64,000 bases of DNA from Blautia_A aquisgranensis (GCF_040096615.1 NZ_JBBMEJ010000007.1:94362-158361), one strand, 5' to 3'; numbered from the stretch's first letter, positions 9,187 through 18,469 are shown. A program made the numbers and translations. The notes: generated by a model from the letters alone, not told the origin.

Positions 9187-10499
9187 TAGGGAAATTTTAG
9201 CGCTTTCACGTGTAGAAGAGAAAGAAGAAGCTCGCCCAGAAAAATTCCGTAAAAATAGCCTCGTATTCCGATTACAGGAATCACGGCAGTGACAAAGAAG
9301 ATCCGTACCAGGATTCCGGAAATATTATGTACAAGGCAGCGTCCCGGTCTGCCAAGACCGTGGAGGATACTGGCAAGCATTGTATTGGTGTAGAGAAAAG
9401 GGCAGACGAAAGCCATGTAGCGGATGTATGTTCCGGCAGTGGGACTGTGAAAGAGGAGACGTCCGAGAAACGGTCCCATAAGGAAAAAAGCTGCTCCACA
9501 GAGGAAACCAAGCAGCATGCAAAGAAAAAAAGTCTGGTCAATAACCTTTTGAATTTTTTTCCGGTCTCCAAGGGTATCCAGTTCCGCCACAGAAGGCATG
9601 AGCATAACAGAGGCGGAAGCTGTGAGCGTAGAAGGAAAAAGAATCAGCGGAAGTGCCATTCCTGTGAAAATTCCGTAGATCTGAAGCGAATCCGATGCAG
9701 TGAGGCCAAAGCGAAGAAGCATCTGCGGAATCAGAACGACTTCGATGCTTCCGAGAAGAGTCAGAAGAATCCTGTTCAGAGATATGGGAAAGGAAAGCCC
9801 GAAGATTTCTTTTGCAAGAGAGAAAGTCCGGCAGGTTCGGACATCTGTTTCTGAAAAGTGACAGTTTCCAAAATAAAAAGTAATGGCAAGAAGAGAAACA
9901 AGGGATGCCGCGATCTCACCGGCAAGAGAGCCCCCGGCTGCAATAAGAGCAGTGACCGGGCGGCTTTCCCGCAGACAGATAAGATAAAGCACATAGGAAG
10001 CACCGATGCGTACTGCCTGTTCCGTCAGCTGAACTGCTGCGGGTACGATGGCTTTTTTACGGGCATAATAATAGCTGTCTATGCAGGCGTGGATGGCACA
10101 GACAGGAACTGTAAAGCCGATCAGACGGAGAAGGTCGGAGGTTTTTGGCTCTTTCAGAACTGCTTTCGCAAAAAAATCTGCATTTTCAAAGAGAAAAAAT
10201 CCGGCCATGGCAGAGAGGATAACTGCGGCAACGGTTCCAAGGATCAGGGAAAAACGGGCGTCTTTTTTCCTGTGAAGTGTAAGCTTTGCGGAGATCAGAC
10301 GTGAAAGAGCGGACTGGATCCCGGCATAGGAAAGAGCTGCCATCAGTCCCTGGATCGGAAGGGCGAGCTGGTACAGTCCCATACCTTCTGCACCAATGGA
10401 ATGAGACAGGAATATTCTATAAAAGAAGCCTGCAAGACGGCTGATAAGGCCGGTACAGGCAAGAATCAGAGTTCCTTTCAGAAATACTTTTTTTGACAT
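9159..10499 (-). CDS. SpoVB/MurJ-like MOP flippase
   Basis: This 446-residue polytopic protein has about 12-14 membrane segments and the MOP-superfamily start (TGLISRLAGFFYRIFLS) seen in SpoVB and YtgP. Such proteins move lipid-linked precursors across the membrane; SpoVB itself is needed for spore cortex formation. The start at 10499 is the ATG followed directly by the conserved first helix; a longer in-frame reading to 10643 is without family support. It diverges from iscR. Whether it is the sporulation SpoVB or a vegetative MurJ-like protein is not decided. Confidence 0.85.
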   Translation of the reverse strand: MSKKVFLKGTLILACTGLISRLAGFFYRIFLSHSIGAEGMGLYQLALPIQGLMAALSYAGIQSALSRLISAKLTLHRKKDARFSLILGTVAAVILSAMAGFFLFENADFFAKAVLKEPKTSDLLRLIGFTVPVCAIHACIDSYYYARKKAIVPAAVQLTEQAVRIGASYVLYLICLRESRPVTALIAAGGSLAGEIAASLVSLLAITFYFGNCHFSETDVRTCRTFSLAKEIFGLSFPISLNRILLTLLGSIEVVLIPQMLLRFGLTASDSLQIYGIFTGMALPLILFPSTLTASASVMLMPSVAELDTLGDRKKIQKVIDQTFFLCMLLGFLCGAAFFLMGPFLGRLLFHSPTAGTYIRYMAFVCPFLYTNTMLASILHGLGRPGRCLVHNISGILVRIFFVTAVIPVIGIRGYFYGIFLGELLLSLLHVKALKFPYRQSDNNRL

Positions 10500-10543
10500 A
10501 GAAACGCCTGCGTGCTTTTTTTCAGTATATGAATAAGTTAGTC

Positions 10544-10572
10544 TTGACAGAACTAAACGTTTCTGATACAGT
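10544..10572 (+). promoter_or_regulatory. iscR promoter
   Basis: -35 TTGACA (10544-10549) and -10 TACAGT (10567-10572), preceded by a TG extension, are separated by 17 bp. IscR autoregulation at this site is an inference from the family. Confidence 0.7.
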
Positions 10573-10621
10573 AAACATGAAATCCGAGGAAAACACTGGG
10601 AATTAAAAAAGAGGTGAACGG

Positions 10622-11050
10622 ATGAAACTGTCAACAAGAGCAAAATATGGACTTAAGGCCCTGATCGACCTTGGTCTTTACAGTGAAAAAGAAGCGGTCT
10701 CGCTTCAGAGTATTGCGGGCCGTCAGAATATATCAGTCAGCTATCTGGAGCAGTTGATGGCACTTTTGAAAAAAGCGGGTCTTGTGAAGAGTGTCCGTGG
10801 CGCTGCCGGAGGATATTTTCTTGGAAGACCGGCAGAGGAGATTTCAGTGGGTGATATCCTTCGTGTTCTGGAGGGTGGCCTGGAGGCTGCCTCATGTCCG
10901 GGAACAGAAGGCGACGGAGGCTGCCAGGGATCCGATCTCTGTGTGGCGAAGCTGGTATGGAAGAGGATCAACGACAGCATTACAGATGCAGTGGATACAC
11001 TGATGCTCAGTGAGCTGATCGAAGAGAGCCGGAGAATACACGAAAAATAA
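10622..11050 (+). CDS. iscR: Rrf2-family iron-sulfur regulator IscR
   Basis: This 142-residue winged-helix regulator senses the cell's Fe-S status and controls the cluster-assembly genes. The opening MKLSTRAKYGLKAL and the SVSYLEQLMALLKKAG recognition region are standard Rrf2 features. Three cysteines, C92, C101 and C107, are placed to bind an Fe-S cluster, which distinguishes it from cluster-free Rrf2 proteins such as CymR. It leads the iscR-iscS-iscU set and probably controls it. Confidence 0.92.
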   Translation: MKLSTRAKYGLKALIDLGLYSEKEAVSLQSIAGRQNISVSYLEQLMALLKKAGLVKSVRGAAGGYFLGRPAEEISVGDILRVLEGGLEAASCPGTEGDGGCQGSDLCVAKLVWKRINDSITDAVDTLMLSELIEESRRIHEK

Positions 11051-11075
11051 TTATCCTGATCAGGAGGAAAAGAAA

Positions 11076-12263
11076 ATGGGAAAAATGATATATCTGGATA
11101 ATGCGGCAACAACAAAGACCGCACCTGAGGTTGTGGAAGCAATGCTGCCGTATTTTACAGAGTTTTATGGTAATGCATCAACAGTTTATGATTTTGCTGC
11201 AAACAGCAAGGCAGCTATTGCCAAGGGAAGACAGCAGATCGCAGATGTGATCGGAGCCAAGAAAGAGGAGATCTACTTCACAGCAGGCGGTTCCGAGTCT
11301 GATAACTGGGCTCTGAAAGCTACTTTTGAAGCGTATAAGAATAAAGGAAATCATATCATCACAACAAAGATCGAGCATCATGCGATCCTTCATACCTGCG
11401 AGTATCTTGAGAAAGAGCGCGGAGCGAAGATCACATATCTTGATGTAGATGAGAATGGTTTTGTTGATCTTGATGAGCTCCAGAAAGCCATCACACCGGA
11501 GACGATCCTGATCTCTGTTATGGCTGCAAACAATGAGATCGGTACACTTGAGCCGCTGAAAGAAATCGGACAGATCGCACGTGAGCACGGAATCCTGTTC
11601 CACACAGACGCTGTTCAGGCATTCGGCCAGGTTCCGATCAATGTAGATGAATTCAATATCGATATGCTCAGCTCTAGCGGCCATAAGATCAACGGACCGA
11701 AAGGAATCGGCTTTCTTTACATCCGTAAAGGCGTAAAGATCCGTTCCTTCGTACACGGCGGAGCACAGGAGAGAAAACGTCGTGCAGGTACAGAGAATGT
11801 TCCGGGTATCGTAGGATATGGTCTTGCAGCAGAGCGTGCAAACAAATCCATGAAAGAGCGTACAGCCAAGGAGATTGAGCTTCGTGACCATATGATCAAC
11901 AGAATCCTTACAGAGATTCCGTATGTTCGTCTTAACGGAGACAAGGTAAAACGTCTTCCGAACAACGTGAATGTAAGCATTCAGTTCATCGAGGGTGAGT
12001 CCCTTCTTCTGATGCTTGACAACTTCGGAATCTGTGCATCCAGCGGTTCTGCATGTACATCCGGTTCCCTGGATCCGTCACATGTTCTGCTGGCGATCGG
12101 TCTTCCTCATGAGATCGCACATGGTTCTCTCCGTATGACTTTAAGCGAGGAGACAACTCTGGAGGACGTTGATTTTGTAGTAGATAAACTGAAAGATATT
12201 ACTGCAAACTTAAGAAGTATGTCTCCATTATATGAAGATTTTATGAAAAAACAGAAAAAATAA
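11076..12263 (+). CDS. iscS: Cysteine desulfurase
   Basis: This PLP enzyme removes sulfur from cysteine and passes it to the scaffold protein encoded next. In the 395-residue protein the PLP lysine is K204 in SSGHKINGPKG, and the sulfur-accepting cysteine is C327 in ASSGSACTSGS. The TEHHAI-like region (KIEHHAILH) holds the PLP-stacking histidine. A GGAGG ribosome site precedes the ATG. The tight iscR-iscS-iscU order shows that its main role is Fe-S cluster assembly rather than tRNA thiolation. Confidence 0.96.
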   Translation: MGKMIYLDNAATTKTAPEVVEAMLPYFTEFYGNASTVYDFAANSKAAIAKGRQQIADVIGAKKEEIYFTAGGSESDNWALKATFEAYKNKGNHIITTKIEHHAILHTCEYLEKERGAKITYLDVDENGFVDLDELQKAITPETILISVMAANNEIGTLEPLKEIGQIAREHGILFHTDAVQAFGQVPINVDEFNIDMLSSSGHKINGPKGIGFLYIRKGVKIRSFVHGGAQERKRRAGTENVPGIVGYGLAAERANKSMKERTAKEIELRDHMINRILTEIPYVRLNGDKVKRLPNNVNVSIQFIEGESLLLMLDNFGICASSGSACTSGSLDPSHVLLAIGLPHEIAHGSLRMTLSEETTLEDVDFVVDKLKDITANLRSMSPLYEDFMKKQKK

Positions 12264-12291
12264 TAAAAACACTTGCCAGGAGGAAAAAATA

Positions 12292-12738
12292 ATGTATAGT
12301 GAAAAAGTAATGGATCATTTTCAGCATCCACGTAATGTAGGCGAAATCGAGAATGCAAGCGGCGTGGGTACTGTAGGAAATGCCAAATGCGGCGATATTA
12401 TGAGAATATTCCTTGATATCGATGACAAGACTCATATTATCAAAGACTGCAAATTCAAAACATTTGGATGCGGTGCAGCAGTTGCGACAAGCAGCATGGC
12501 AACAGAGCTTGTAATGGGAAAAACTATTGAGGAAGCAATGGAAGTAACCAACAAGGCTGTTATGGAGGCACTGGACGGACTTCCGCCAGTAAAAATCCAC
12601 TGTTCCCTGCTTGCTGAAGAGGCAATTCATGCAGCTCTCTGGGATTACGCAGAGAAACATCACATTAAGATCGAGGGTCTTTCCAAACCGAAGTCTGATA
12701 TCCACGAAGGAGAAGAGGATACAGAGGAGGAATATTAA
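12292..12738 (+). CDS. iscU: Fe-S cluster scaffold protein IscU/NifU N-terminal type
   Basis: This 148-residue protein is the scaffold on which [2Fe-2S] clusters are built. The three ligand cysteines C33 (NAKCGD), C60 (FGCGAA) and C104 (KIHCSLL) are present. The C-terminus carries an acidic extension (EGEEDTEEEY). The opening MYSEKVMDHFQHPRNVG is diagnostic. It follows iscS by 28 bp with its own aggagg site. No HscA/HscB or Isa-type genes follow, which is usual in clostridia. Confidence 0.95.
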   Translation: MYSEKVMDHFQHPRNVGEIENASGVGTVGNAKCGDIMRIFLDIDDKTHIIKDCKFKTFGCGAAVATSSMATELVMGKTIEEAMEVTNKAVMEALDGLPPVKIHCSLLAEEAIHAALWDYAEKHHIKIEGLSKPKSDIHEGEEDTEEEY

Positions 12739-12826
12739 TTCCCTTTTACAAGATCATAACCGTGGCATGAGCAAGCTTCGCGCGAACGGAACCGTAAGCC
12801 ATTGAAAGGACAGGTAAGTACAGAGA

Positions 12827-15358
12827 ATGACAGGACTTACGAACGAAGAAGTTCAGGAGAGAATTGCACAGGGCCAGGTAAATAATAACGAAAACCCCAA
12901 CACCAGGACATATAAACAGATCATCTTGGAGAATACACTGACATTCTTCAACTTTCTGAACCTGGTGCTGCTGGTTCTCGTACTGCTGGTTGGTTCCTAC
13001 AAGAATTCCATGTTTGTAGGAATCATTTTTATTAATACGGTTATTGGAATCATTCAGGAGATCCGTGCGAAGAAGACGATCGACAAGCTGGCGATCCTGA
13101 CAGAAGCCAAGACTGTAGTCCTGCGCGAAGGAAAAAAATGGAAAATATCTACAGAAAAGTTAGTGGTGGATGATCTGATCTTTCTGAAAGCCGGTGAACA
13201 GGTACCGGCGGATGCGAAGATTCTGGAAGGTAATCTGGAAGTTAATGAGTCGCTTCTTACAGGTGAAGCGGATAATCTTCCGAAGAATCTGGGAGATGAG
13301 CTTTTTTCAGGAAGCTTTGTGACGGCCGGGCAGGCCTGTTGTCAGGTTATTCATGTGGGAAGTGAGAATTATGCTTCCAGGATCACCAGTGAGGCGAAGG
13401 AATTCAAGCGCCATAATTCAGAACTTCGGAATTCTCTGAATGCGATCCTTAAGGTGATCAGTATTATTATCGTACCTCTTGGTGCGGTGCTTTTTTATAA
13501 ACAGTATTATTTTGTGGGAGATAATATCCGGGATTCTGTAGTCAGTATGGTTGCAGCGGTTCTGGGTATGATACCGGAGGGACTGGTACTGCTGACCAGT
13601 GTTGCCCTGACACTTGGAGCCCTGAAGCTTGCACAGAAGAAAACGCTTGTGCAGGAGCTCTATTGTATTGAGACTCTGGCACGTGTGGATACGCTTTGTC
13701 TGGATAAGACAGGAACTATCACAGAGGGAACCATGTGTGTGGAGGCTGTGGAGAGCTATCCGCCCACAGGAAATGCAGATGAGAAGCCGGCAGAAGAAAC
13801 ACTGCAAACAGCAGAACAGGATTCCGAAAAGCTGGATGCAGCTGATGCGATTTCCAGGGAGGACGGAAGCGAGGTGCTTTCAGAACAGGCGGCACCATCT
13901 CCGGTGAACGAAAAAAATGTTCAGGAAGTCACCCCGGAGATCCGTGAGATCGAGCACATCATGGGAAATCTTCTTGCTGTTCTGAAGGATCAGAATGCTA
14001 CGGCGGATGCCCTGCGTGCAAGATTTCCGGTTGGACAGGATCTGACACTGGATCATGCGATTCCGTTTTCTTCCGACAGGAAATACAGTGGAGCGGCTTT
14101 TGAAGATGCAGGTACGTATCTGATGGGGGCCGCACAGTTTCTTTTCCCGGAGGGAAATCCGGAGCTTATGGAATACTGTGGAGGCTTTGCCAGTGATGGT
14201 CTTCGTGTCCTGGTTCTTGCACACAGTGATAAGGTGAATGAGGGGACGGAACTTCCGGAGGGACTGGAACCGATCGGGCTTTTACTTCTGACGGATGTGA
14301 TCCGTGCGGAGGCACCGGATACGCTGGCATATTTCGAGAGTCAGGGTGTGGATCTGAAAGTGATCTCCGGTGATGATCCTGTGACGGTTTCCGCTATTGC
14401 GAAGCGTGCCGGTCTTAAGAATGCGGAACAATATGTAGATGCCACGACCATAACTACCCAGGAGGAGATGGATGCAGCAGTTGCGAAGTACAGCGTTTTC
14501 GGACGTGTGACCCCGCAGCAGAAGCAGGCAATGGTGAAGGCTCTGCAGGCGCAAGGTCATACCGTTGCCATGACTGGTGATGGTGTGAATGATGTTCTGG
14601 CTCTTAAGGAGGCGGATTGCAGTATTGCCATGGCTGAGGGCAGTGATGCTGCCAAGAACATTGCCAATGTGGTTCTTCTGGACTCGAATTTTGCGGCGAT
14701 GCCGGAGATCGTGAACCAGGGCCGCCGTGTTGTAAATAATATCCGGATGGCGGCGTCCATGTTCCTGATCAAGACGATCTTTTCGGTGCTGTTGTCACTG
14801 ATCACGATCTTTTTCGGGGATGCATATCCGTTTGAGCCGATACAGATGTCTCTGATCAGTGCGTGTGCGGTTGGTATTCCTACCTTCCTGCTGGCTCAGG
14901 AGAATAATTATGATAAGATCGACCATACATTTTTGCGTCATGTGTTTATGAATGCGTTTCCGGCTGCCGTGGCGATCACGGGCTGTGTATTTACGGTAAT
15001 GCTGGTATGTCAGAATGTTTATCACTCAAATGCCATGCTGAATACAGCCTGTGTGCTGGTTACAGGCTGGAATTATATGGCGGCACTGAAGACGGTCTAT
15101 GCGCCGCTTAACAGGTATCGTAAGGTGATCATTTACAGTATGCAGGTGATCTTTTTCGGTGCTGCGGTTGTTTTGCAGAATCTTCTGACACTGGGATCGC
15201 TGGAGTTTGGTATGATCATTCTGGTATTCCTGCTTATGACGTTTTCTCCGATCCTTATTGATGTGATTACGGCGTGGATCCGGAATATCTATGACCGGTC
15301 GCTGGATAAGGGAGAGCAGGGAAAATTTGCTACATTTATTGATAAACTGAGAAAGTAG
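12827..15358 (+). CDS. P-type cation-transporting ATPase
   Basis: This 843-residue E1-E2 ATPase pumps a cation across the membrane using ATP. The actuator motif is TGEAD (about 145-149), the membrane motif is PEGL (250-253), the phosphorylated residue is D293 in DKTGTIT, and the hinge TGDGVND is present. Lack of an N-terminal heavy-metal domain and of a CPC motif argues against a copper or cadmium pump. The overall form resembles the CtpE-like/calcium-type group. An acidic, Gln/Glu/Ala-rich stretch at about 312-372 interrupts the nucleotide-binding domain just after the phosphorylation site. The ion is not identifiable from sequence alone. Confidence 0.88.
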   Translation: MTGLTNEEVQERIAQGQVNNNENPNTRTYKQIILENTLTFFNFLNLVLLVLVLLVGSYKNSMFVGIIFINTVIGIIQEIRAKKTIDKLAILTEAKTVVLREGKKWKISTEKLVVDDLIFLKAGEQVPADAKILEGNLEVNESLLTGEADNLPKNLGDELFSGSFVTAGQACCQVIHVGSENYASRITSEAKEFKRHNSELRNSLNAILKVISIIIVPLGAVLFYKQYYFVGDNIRDSVVSMVAAVLGMIPEGLVLLTSVALTLGALKLAQKKTLVQELYCIETLARVDTLCLDKTGTITEGTMCVEAVESYPPTGNADEKPAEETLQTAEQDSEKLDAADAISREDGSEVLSEQAAPSPVNEKNVQEVTPEIREIEHIMGNLLAVLKDQNATADALRARFPVGQDLTLDHAIPFSSDRKYSGAAFEDAGTYLMGAAQFLFPEGNPELMEYCGGFASDGLRVLVLAHSDKVNEGTELPEGLEPIGLLLLTDVIRAEAPDTLAYFESQGVDLKVISGDDPVTVSAIAKRAGLKNAEQYVDATTITTQEEMDAAVAKYSVFGRVTPQQKQAMVKALQAQGHTVAMTGDGVNDVLALKEADCSIAMAEGSDAAKNIANVVLLDSNFAAMPEIVNQGRRVVNNIRMAASMFLIKTIFSVLLSLITIFFGDAYPFEPIQMSLISACAVGIPTFLLAQENNYDKIDHTFLRHVFMNAFPAAVAITGCVFTVMLVCQNVYHSNAMLNTACVLVTGWNYMAALKTVYAPLNRYRKVIIYSMQVIFFGAAVVLQNLLTLGSLEFGMIILVFLLMTFSPILIDVITAWIRNIYDRSLDKGEQGKFATFIDKLRK

Positions 15359-15374
15359 ATAAGATGATTGGAAG

Positions 15375-15408
15375 AGGTGCTGTTGAAAAACAGTGCCTTT
15401 TCTTCTTT
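15375..15408 (+). terminator. P-type ATPase terminator
   Basis: AGGTGCTGTT (15375-15384) pairs with AACAGTGCCT (15389-15398) around a GAAA tetraloop, followed by a T-rich tract. Confidence 0.75.
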
Positions 15409-15447
15409 TGGTGAGTGAACGGCTGTGATTTGGGAGGGCTTGGGCAT

Positions 15448-15487
15448 TCAAAAAGAAGCAGACTGTTTGGGTCTGCTTCTTTTTTGA
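15448..15487. terminator. Bidirectional terminator
   Basis: AAAAGAAGCAGAC and GTCTGCTTCTTTT form a perfect stem with A/T runs on both sides. It ends the amylosucrase-like gene on the - strand. Confidence 0.88.
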
Positions 15488-15492
15488 GGCGT

Positions 15493-17595
15493 TTATTTGA
15501 TGCGGAGAAGCCAGGTGAAGCTGAATGCTTCCAGCTCTACGGCCTGGGCGTCCTGCTGGACTCCGGTGAGGAGGTTTTCGTAGGTGCCGTCCTGTTCGTT
15601 GATCCAGGCGACTTTGTCCTGGTCGCTGAAGTTGTAGAGGCAGATCAGTTTTTCCTGCTCAGTTTCTTTTACGAGTGCGAGCAGAGCTTTGTCCCAGGTT
15701 TCCAGGGTGTGGGCCGGGATTTCAGGGGCGAATGCGGAGTGACTGTTCCGGATGGCTTCCAGCTGCTCCAGACTGTTGAAAATGCGTCCCTGGATGGTCT
15801 CGGCGTCAGCACGGTTCCGGGCCAGCGTCCAGTTGAAGTGGCCGTTGTGGAGCCAGCGTGGATCAGCTGCTTTGGACGGATCGGTTTTGTAGGTGTAGTC
15901 ATTGAGCTGTCCGATCTCGTCTCCGCTTCGAAGTACCGGGATTCCCGGGAGGGAAAGAAGGAGAGCATGAAGGGTTACATCGTAGCGGATTCCGCGGCTG
16001 ACACCATCTGCATTGCCTTCGTAGTCAAAACGTTCGATTCCTGCAAGAGATGCAGTTGTACCGCAGAGCTCTGCTTCCTGTGTTTCCGGATTTTCGTAGA
16101 TTTCGCCCCTTGCAAAGGAAGCCGGGAAAAGTCCTGCGAGGAATTCATTCAGATAATCTCTGTGCGGTCCCTCTGTGATGAAGCTGTTTTTCAGGAAATC
16201 GTAGTCCAGATTCCAGCGTACGGTGTTACGGTTGCGGAGGTAGTTCTGGAATACCGGTGCCTGGGAAAGATCAGCCGTTTTGTCGATTCCGTGGCGAAGG
16301 AGAGAAGCATCCTTTGTGGCAACGGTGTGCCAGATATCGGACATCAGCTGTGTGCTGTTTACAATGTGGAGTTCCGGCATATCAGCGGTTCCACCAAATG
16401 CAGCAGCTTCACTAGGTGTGCGGTCTGTCTCACCAAGGAGAAGAATTCCGGGGCATACGATCTCGCAGACCATACGTGTCATGCGAAGCAGGGAGTGAAG
16501 CTTCCAGAGATCTTCGGTGTTCAGCATTGGAAGGACACCGAGGCTGAAAACGGTTGTGCCTTCGTTTGCGAGCTCCAGAATCTGAAGGAGCATGGCATTG
16601 AAATATGCCGGTGTCTGAAGTACGCATGGAATACCGGACTGGGGATCATCCACAGAGAGACTTAAAGGAATCTCAACTGCAAGGCGGATATTCGCTTTCC
16701 GGCAGTTTACAGCAAGTGCGTGCAGGTCATCAGAGCTTCCGATTTCAGGGATGATGCGAAGCGCACAGTTGGAGGTCGCCTGGAAAAGATCGGTGAGGTA
16801 CAGGGTGTCTGCGTTACATTCGCTGATATAGTCCAGTTTATCGGACAGTCCGGCCAGGGTACCTGCAAAGTCTGCCGGATTGACAGCCATTCCCGTAAAG
16901 GTAGTTTTGCGGAACCAGTCCGGATCTTCTGCACAGATCAGGTCGGCAGCTTTCAGGGAAAGAGAACGTTCGCTGTAGATTTCTTTCATTTTTTTTGTAA
17001 GGCTGGTGAAAGTTCCGGCGACTTCCGGATGGTCACGGAACAGCTCGCAGTAGAGCCATTTCAGATCGTTGTAGTAGTGGTTCAGACGCTTTTTGTAGAG
17101 GGCATCATAAGCGGTGTCTTCCTTGGAGGTTTCGACTTTAATTGGTTCAGTTTTAGAGGTCTCGACTTTAATTGGTTCAGTTTTAGAGGTCTCGACTTTA
17201 ATTGGTTCAGTTTTAAAGGTCTCGACTTTAATTGGTTCAGTTTTAGAGGTCTCGACTTTAATTGGTTCAGTTTTAGAGGTTTCGACTTTAATTGGTTCAG
17301 TTTTAGAGGTCTCGACTTTGATCGGCTCCGTTTTAGAAGTCTCAACCTTGATCGGTTCCGTCTTAGAGGTTTCGACTTTGACTGGCTCCGTCTTGGAAGT
17401 TTCAACTTTAATCGGCTCTGTTTTAGAAGTCTCGACCTTAATAGGTTCCGTCTTAGTAGTTGTAACTTTCTTTGGTTCTACTTTCGCAGTTTCAATTTTT
17501 TTAACATCGCCTGCAGCAACGGGAGCTTTTTTCTGCTGGCTCGTCTGTTTTGCCTGCATGGTTGCTTTTTTCTTCTGGAGTCTTTTTTTTGCCAT
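15493..17595 (-). CDS. Amylosucrase-like (GH13) protein with repeat tail, probable pseudoenzyme
   Basis: The 700-residue protein has three parts: a Lys/Gln-rich N-terminus (1-47), eleven copies of KTEPIKVETS (about 48-157) and an amylosucrase-type (GH13 subfamily 4) body. The family is shown by the start (DPDWFRK then FAGTLAGL) and by the C-terminal run LPGIPVLRSGDEIG, DPRWLHNGHFNW. The catalytic sites look lost. The nucleophile region reads VFSLGVL where the family has an R-x-D pattern, the region IV HDD reads NLD (about 462-464), and the region I N-H is absent; only the acid/base Glu (about E389, LLGETD) remains. There is no signal peptide, so it is likely cytoplasmic. It may be a glycan-binding or scaffold protein. 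The loss of activity is an inference from alignment by eye. Confidence 0.75.
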   Translation of the reverse strand: MAKKRLQKKKATMQAKQTSQQKKAPVAAGDVKKIETAKVEPKKVTTTKTEPIKVETSKTEPIKVETSKTEPVKVETSKTEPIKVETSKTEPIKVETSKTEPIKVETSKTEPIKVETSKTEPIKVETFKTEPIKVETSKTEPIKVETSKTEPIKVETSKEDTAYDALYKKRLNHYYNDLKWLYCELFRDHPEVAGTFTSLTKKMKEIYSERSLSLKAADLICAEDPDWFRKTTFTGMAVNPADFAGTLAGLSDKLDYISECNADTLYLTDLFQATSNCALRIIPEIGSSDDLHALAVNCRKANIRLAVEIPLSLSVDDPQSGIPCVLQTPAYFNAMLLQILELANEGTTVFSLGVLPMLNTEDLWKLHSLLRMTRMVCEIVCPGILLLGETDRTPSEAAAFGGTADMPELHIVNSTQLMSDIWHTVATKDASLLRHGIDKTADLSQAPVFQNYLRNRNTVRWNLDYDFLKNSFITEGPHRDYLNEFLAGLFPASFARGEIYENPETQEAELCGTTASLAGIERFDYEGNADGVSRGIRYDVTLHALLLSLPGIPVLRSGDEIGQLNDYTYKTDPSKAADPRWLHNGHFNWTLARNRADAETIQGRIFNSLEQLEAIRNSHSAFAPEIPAHTLETWDKALLALVKETEQEKLICLYNFSDQDKVAWINEQDGTYENLLTGVQQDAQAVELEAFSFTWLLRIK
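17131..17460. repeat. Eleven 30-bp tandem repeats inside the amylosucrase-like gene
   Basis: Eleven in-frame 30-bp units encode KTEPIKVETS. The six units nearest the enzyme body (17131-17310) are almost identical in DNA, while the five nearer the N-terminus differ at synonymous sites. This points to recent expansion from one end. The array is protein-coding and has no spacers. Confidence 0.95.
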
Positions 17596-17650
17596 GATAA
17601 ATATTTCCTCCTTAAATTAAGTGATTAGTATCGGTTGTGAAAAATTAAAT

Positions 17651-18469
17651 CTAAAGCTTATGAAAAACCGGCTGGCGGTTCTGGAATACAGTATAATAGG
17701 AAAAACCACATTCTCTTAGAACGTCAGCTGCCTTGTCAAAGGCGTAGCCGATCTTATCCGGAGTGTGTGCATCGGCGCCGATGGTGATGATTTCACCGCC
17801 CAGTTCATGATAGCGTCGGATAACGTTTACACAGGGGTTAGGTTCGCCAAGTCCGTAATGATAACCGCCGGTGTTCAGCTCAATGCCGATATTTTTACGG
17901 ATCAGTGTACGGAGAATTTCATCCAGAATCTCCTTGTAACGTCCGTAGGAATACTGGCGGTTCTGGTTAGGACCATAACGTACTACGTAGTCAATATGTC
18001 CGTACACATCCATTTCATCAAAAGCAGCGATGTTTTCCAGGATGGATTCAAAATATTCCATGTAACATTCGGATTCCCGGCGTCCTTCAAAAAAATCAGG
18101 ATAGTAAGGATCATATCCGTGCACCAGATGGGAAGATCCGATAACGAAATCAAAAGGAACCTCTTTCAGAAGCTCCGAAAAAGTTCCGGCTAGATGAGGC
18201 TGAAGTCCCAGCTCGATTCCGAAATTCACAGAGATCTGATCATTAAAAGCTTCTTTAAGCTCATCAAGGCGACTGCGGTATGCCGGAATATCCAGAGAAA
18301 AATCAAGTCCTTCCGGTGTTTTTGGATAATCCGGGTCAAGATGCTCGGTAAAACAGATTCCCTCAAGACAAAGGTCTGATGCAGTCTGGATCATATCCTC
18401 CATAGGAGTATCGGAATCTGCGGAAAAAGAGGAGTGCATATGGCAGTCCCATAAAATTTTCTGGTCCAT
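17651..18469 (-). CDS. PHP-family phosphatase (histidinol-phosphatase type)
   Basis: This 272-residue protein has the PHP metal-binding pattern: DCHMHSSFSAD at the N-terminus, a TEHLD motif, GSSH, YGHIDYVVRYG and a final GADAHTPD. The length and order match the HisJ-type histidinol-phosphatases of Firmicutes, which catalyse the penultimate step of histidine synthesis. No other his genes are near, so another phosphoester substrate is possible. The start at 18469 has a clear GGAGG site; a longer reading to 18568 has none. Confidence 0.8.
   Translation of the reverse strand: MDQKILWDCHMHSSFSADSDTPMEDMIQTASDLCLEGICFTEHLDPDYPKTPEGLDFSLDIPAYRSRLDELKEAFNDQISVNFGIELGLQPHLAGTFSELLKEVPFDFVIGSSHLVHGYDPYYPDFFEGRRESECYMEYFESILENIAAFDEMDVYGHIDYVVRYGPNQNRQYSYGRYKEILDEILRTLIRKNIGIELNTGGYHYGLGEPNPCVNVIRRYHELGGEIITIGADAHTPDKIGYAFDKAADVLRECGFSYYTVFQNRQPVFHKL

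Noticed and set aside
17131..17460. CRISPR array
   Set aside because: The 30-bp units are contiguous without spacers, in frame and protein-coding, and no cas genes are near.
15415..17628. Long + strand open frames opposite the amylosucrase-like gene, some reading the repeats as Phe- or Leu-rich units
   Set aside because: They are antisense to a frame with a strong ribosome site and GH13 motifs, and they lack their own ribosome sites and domains.
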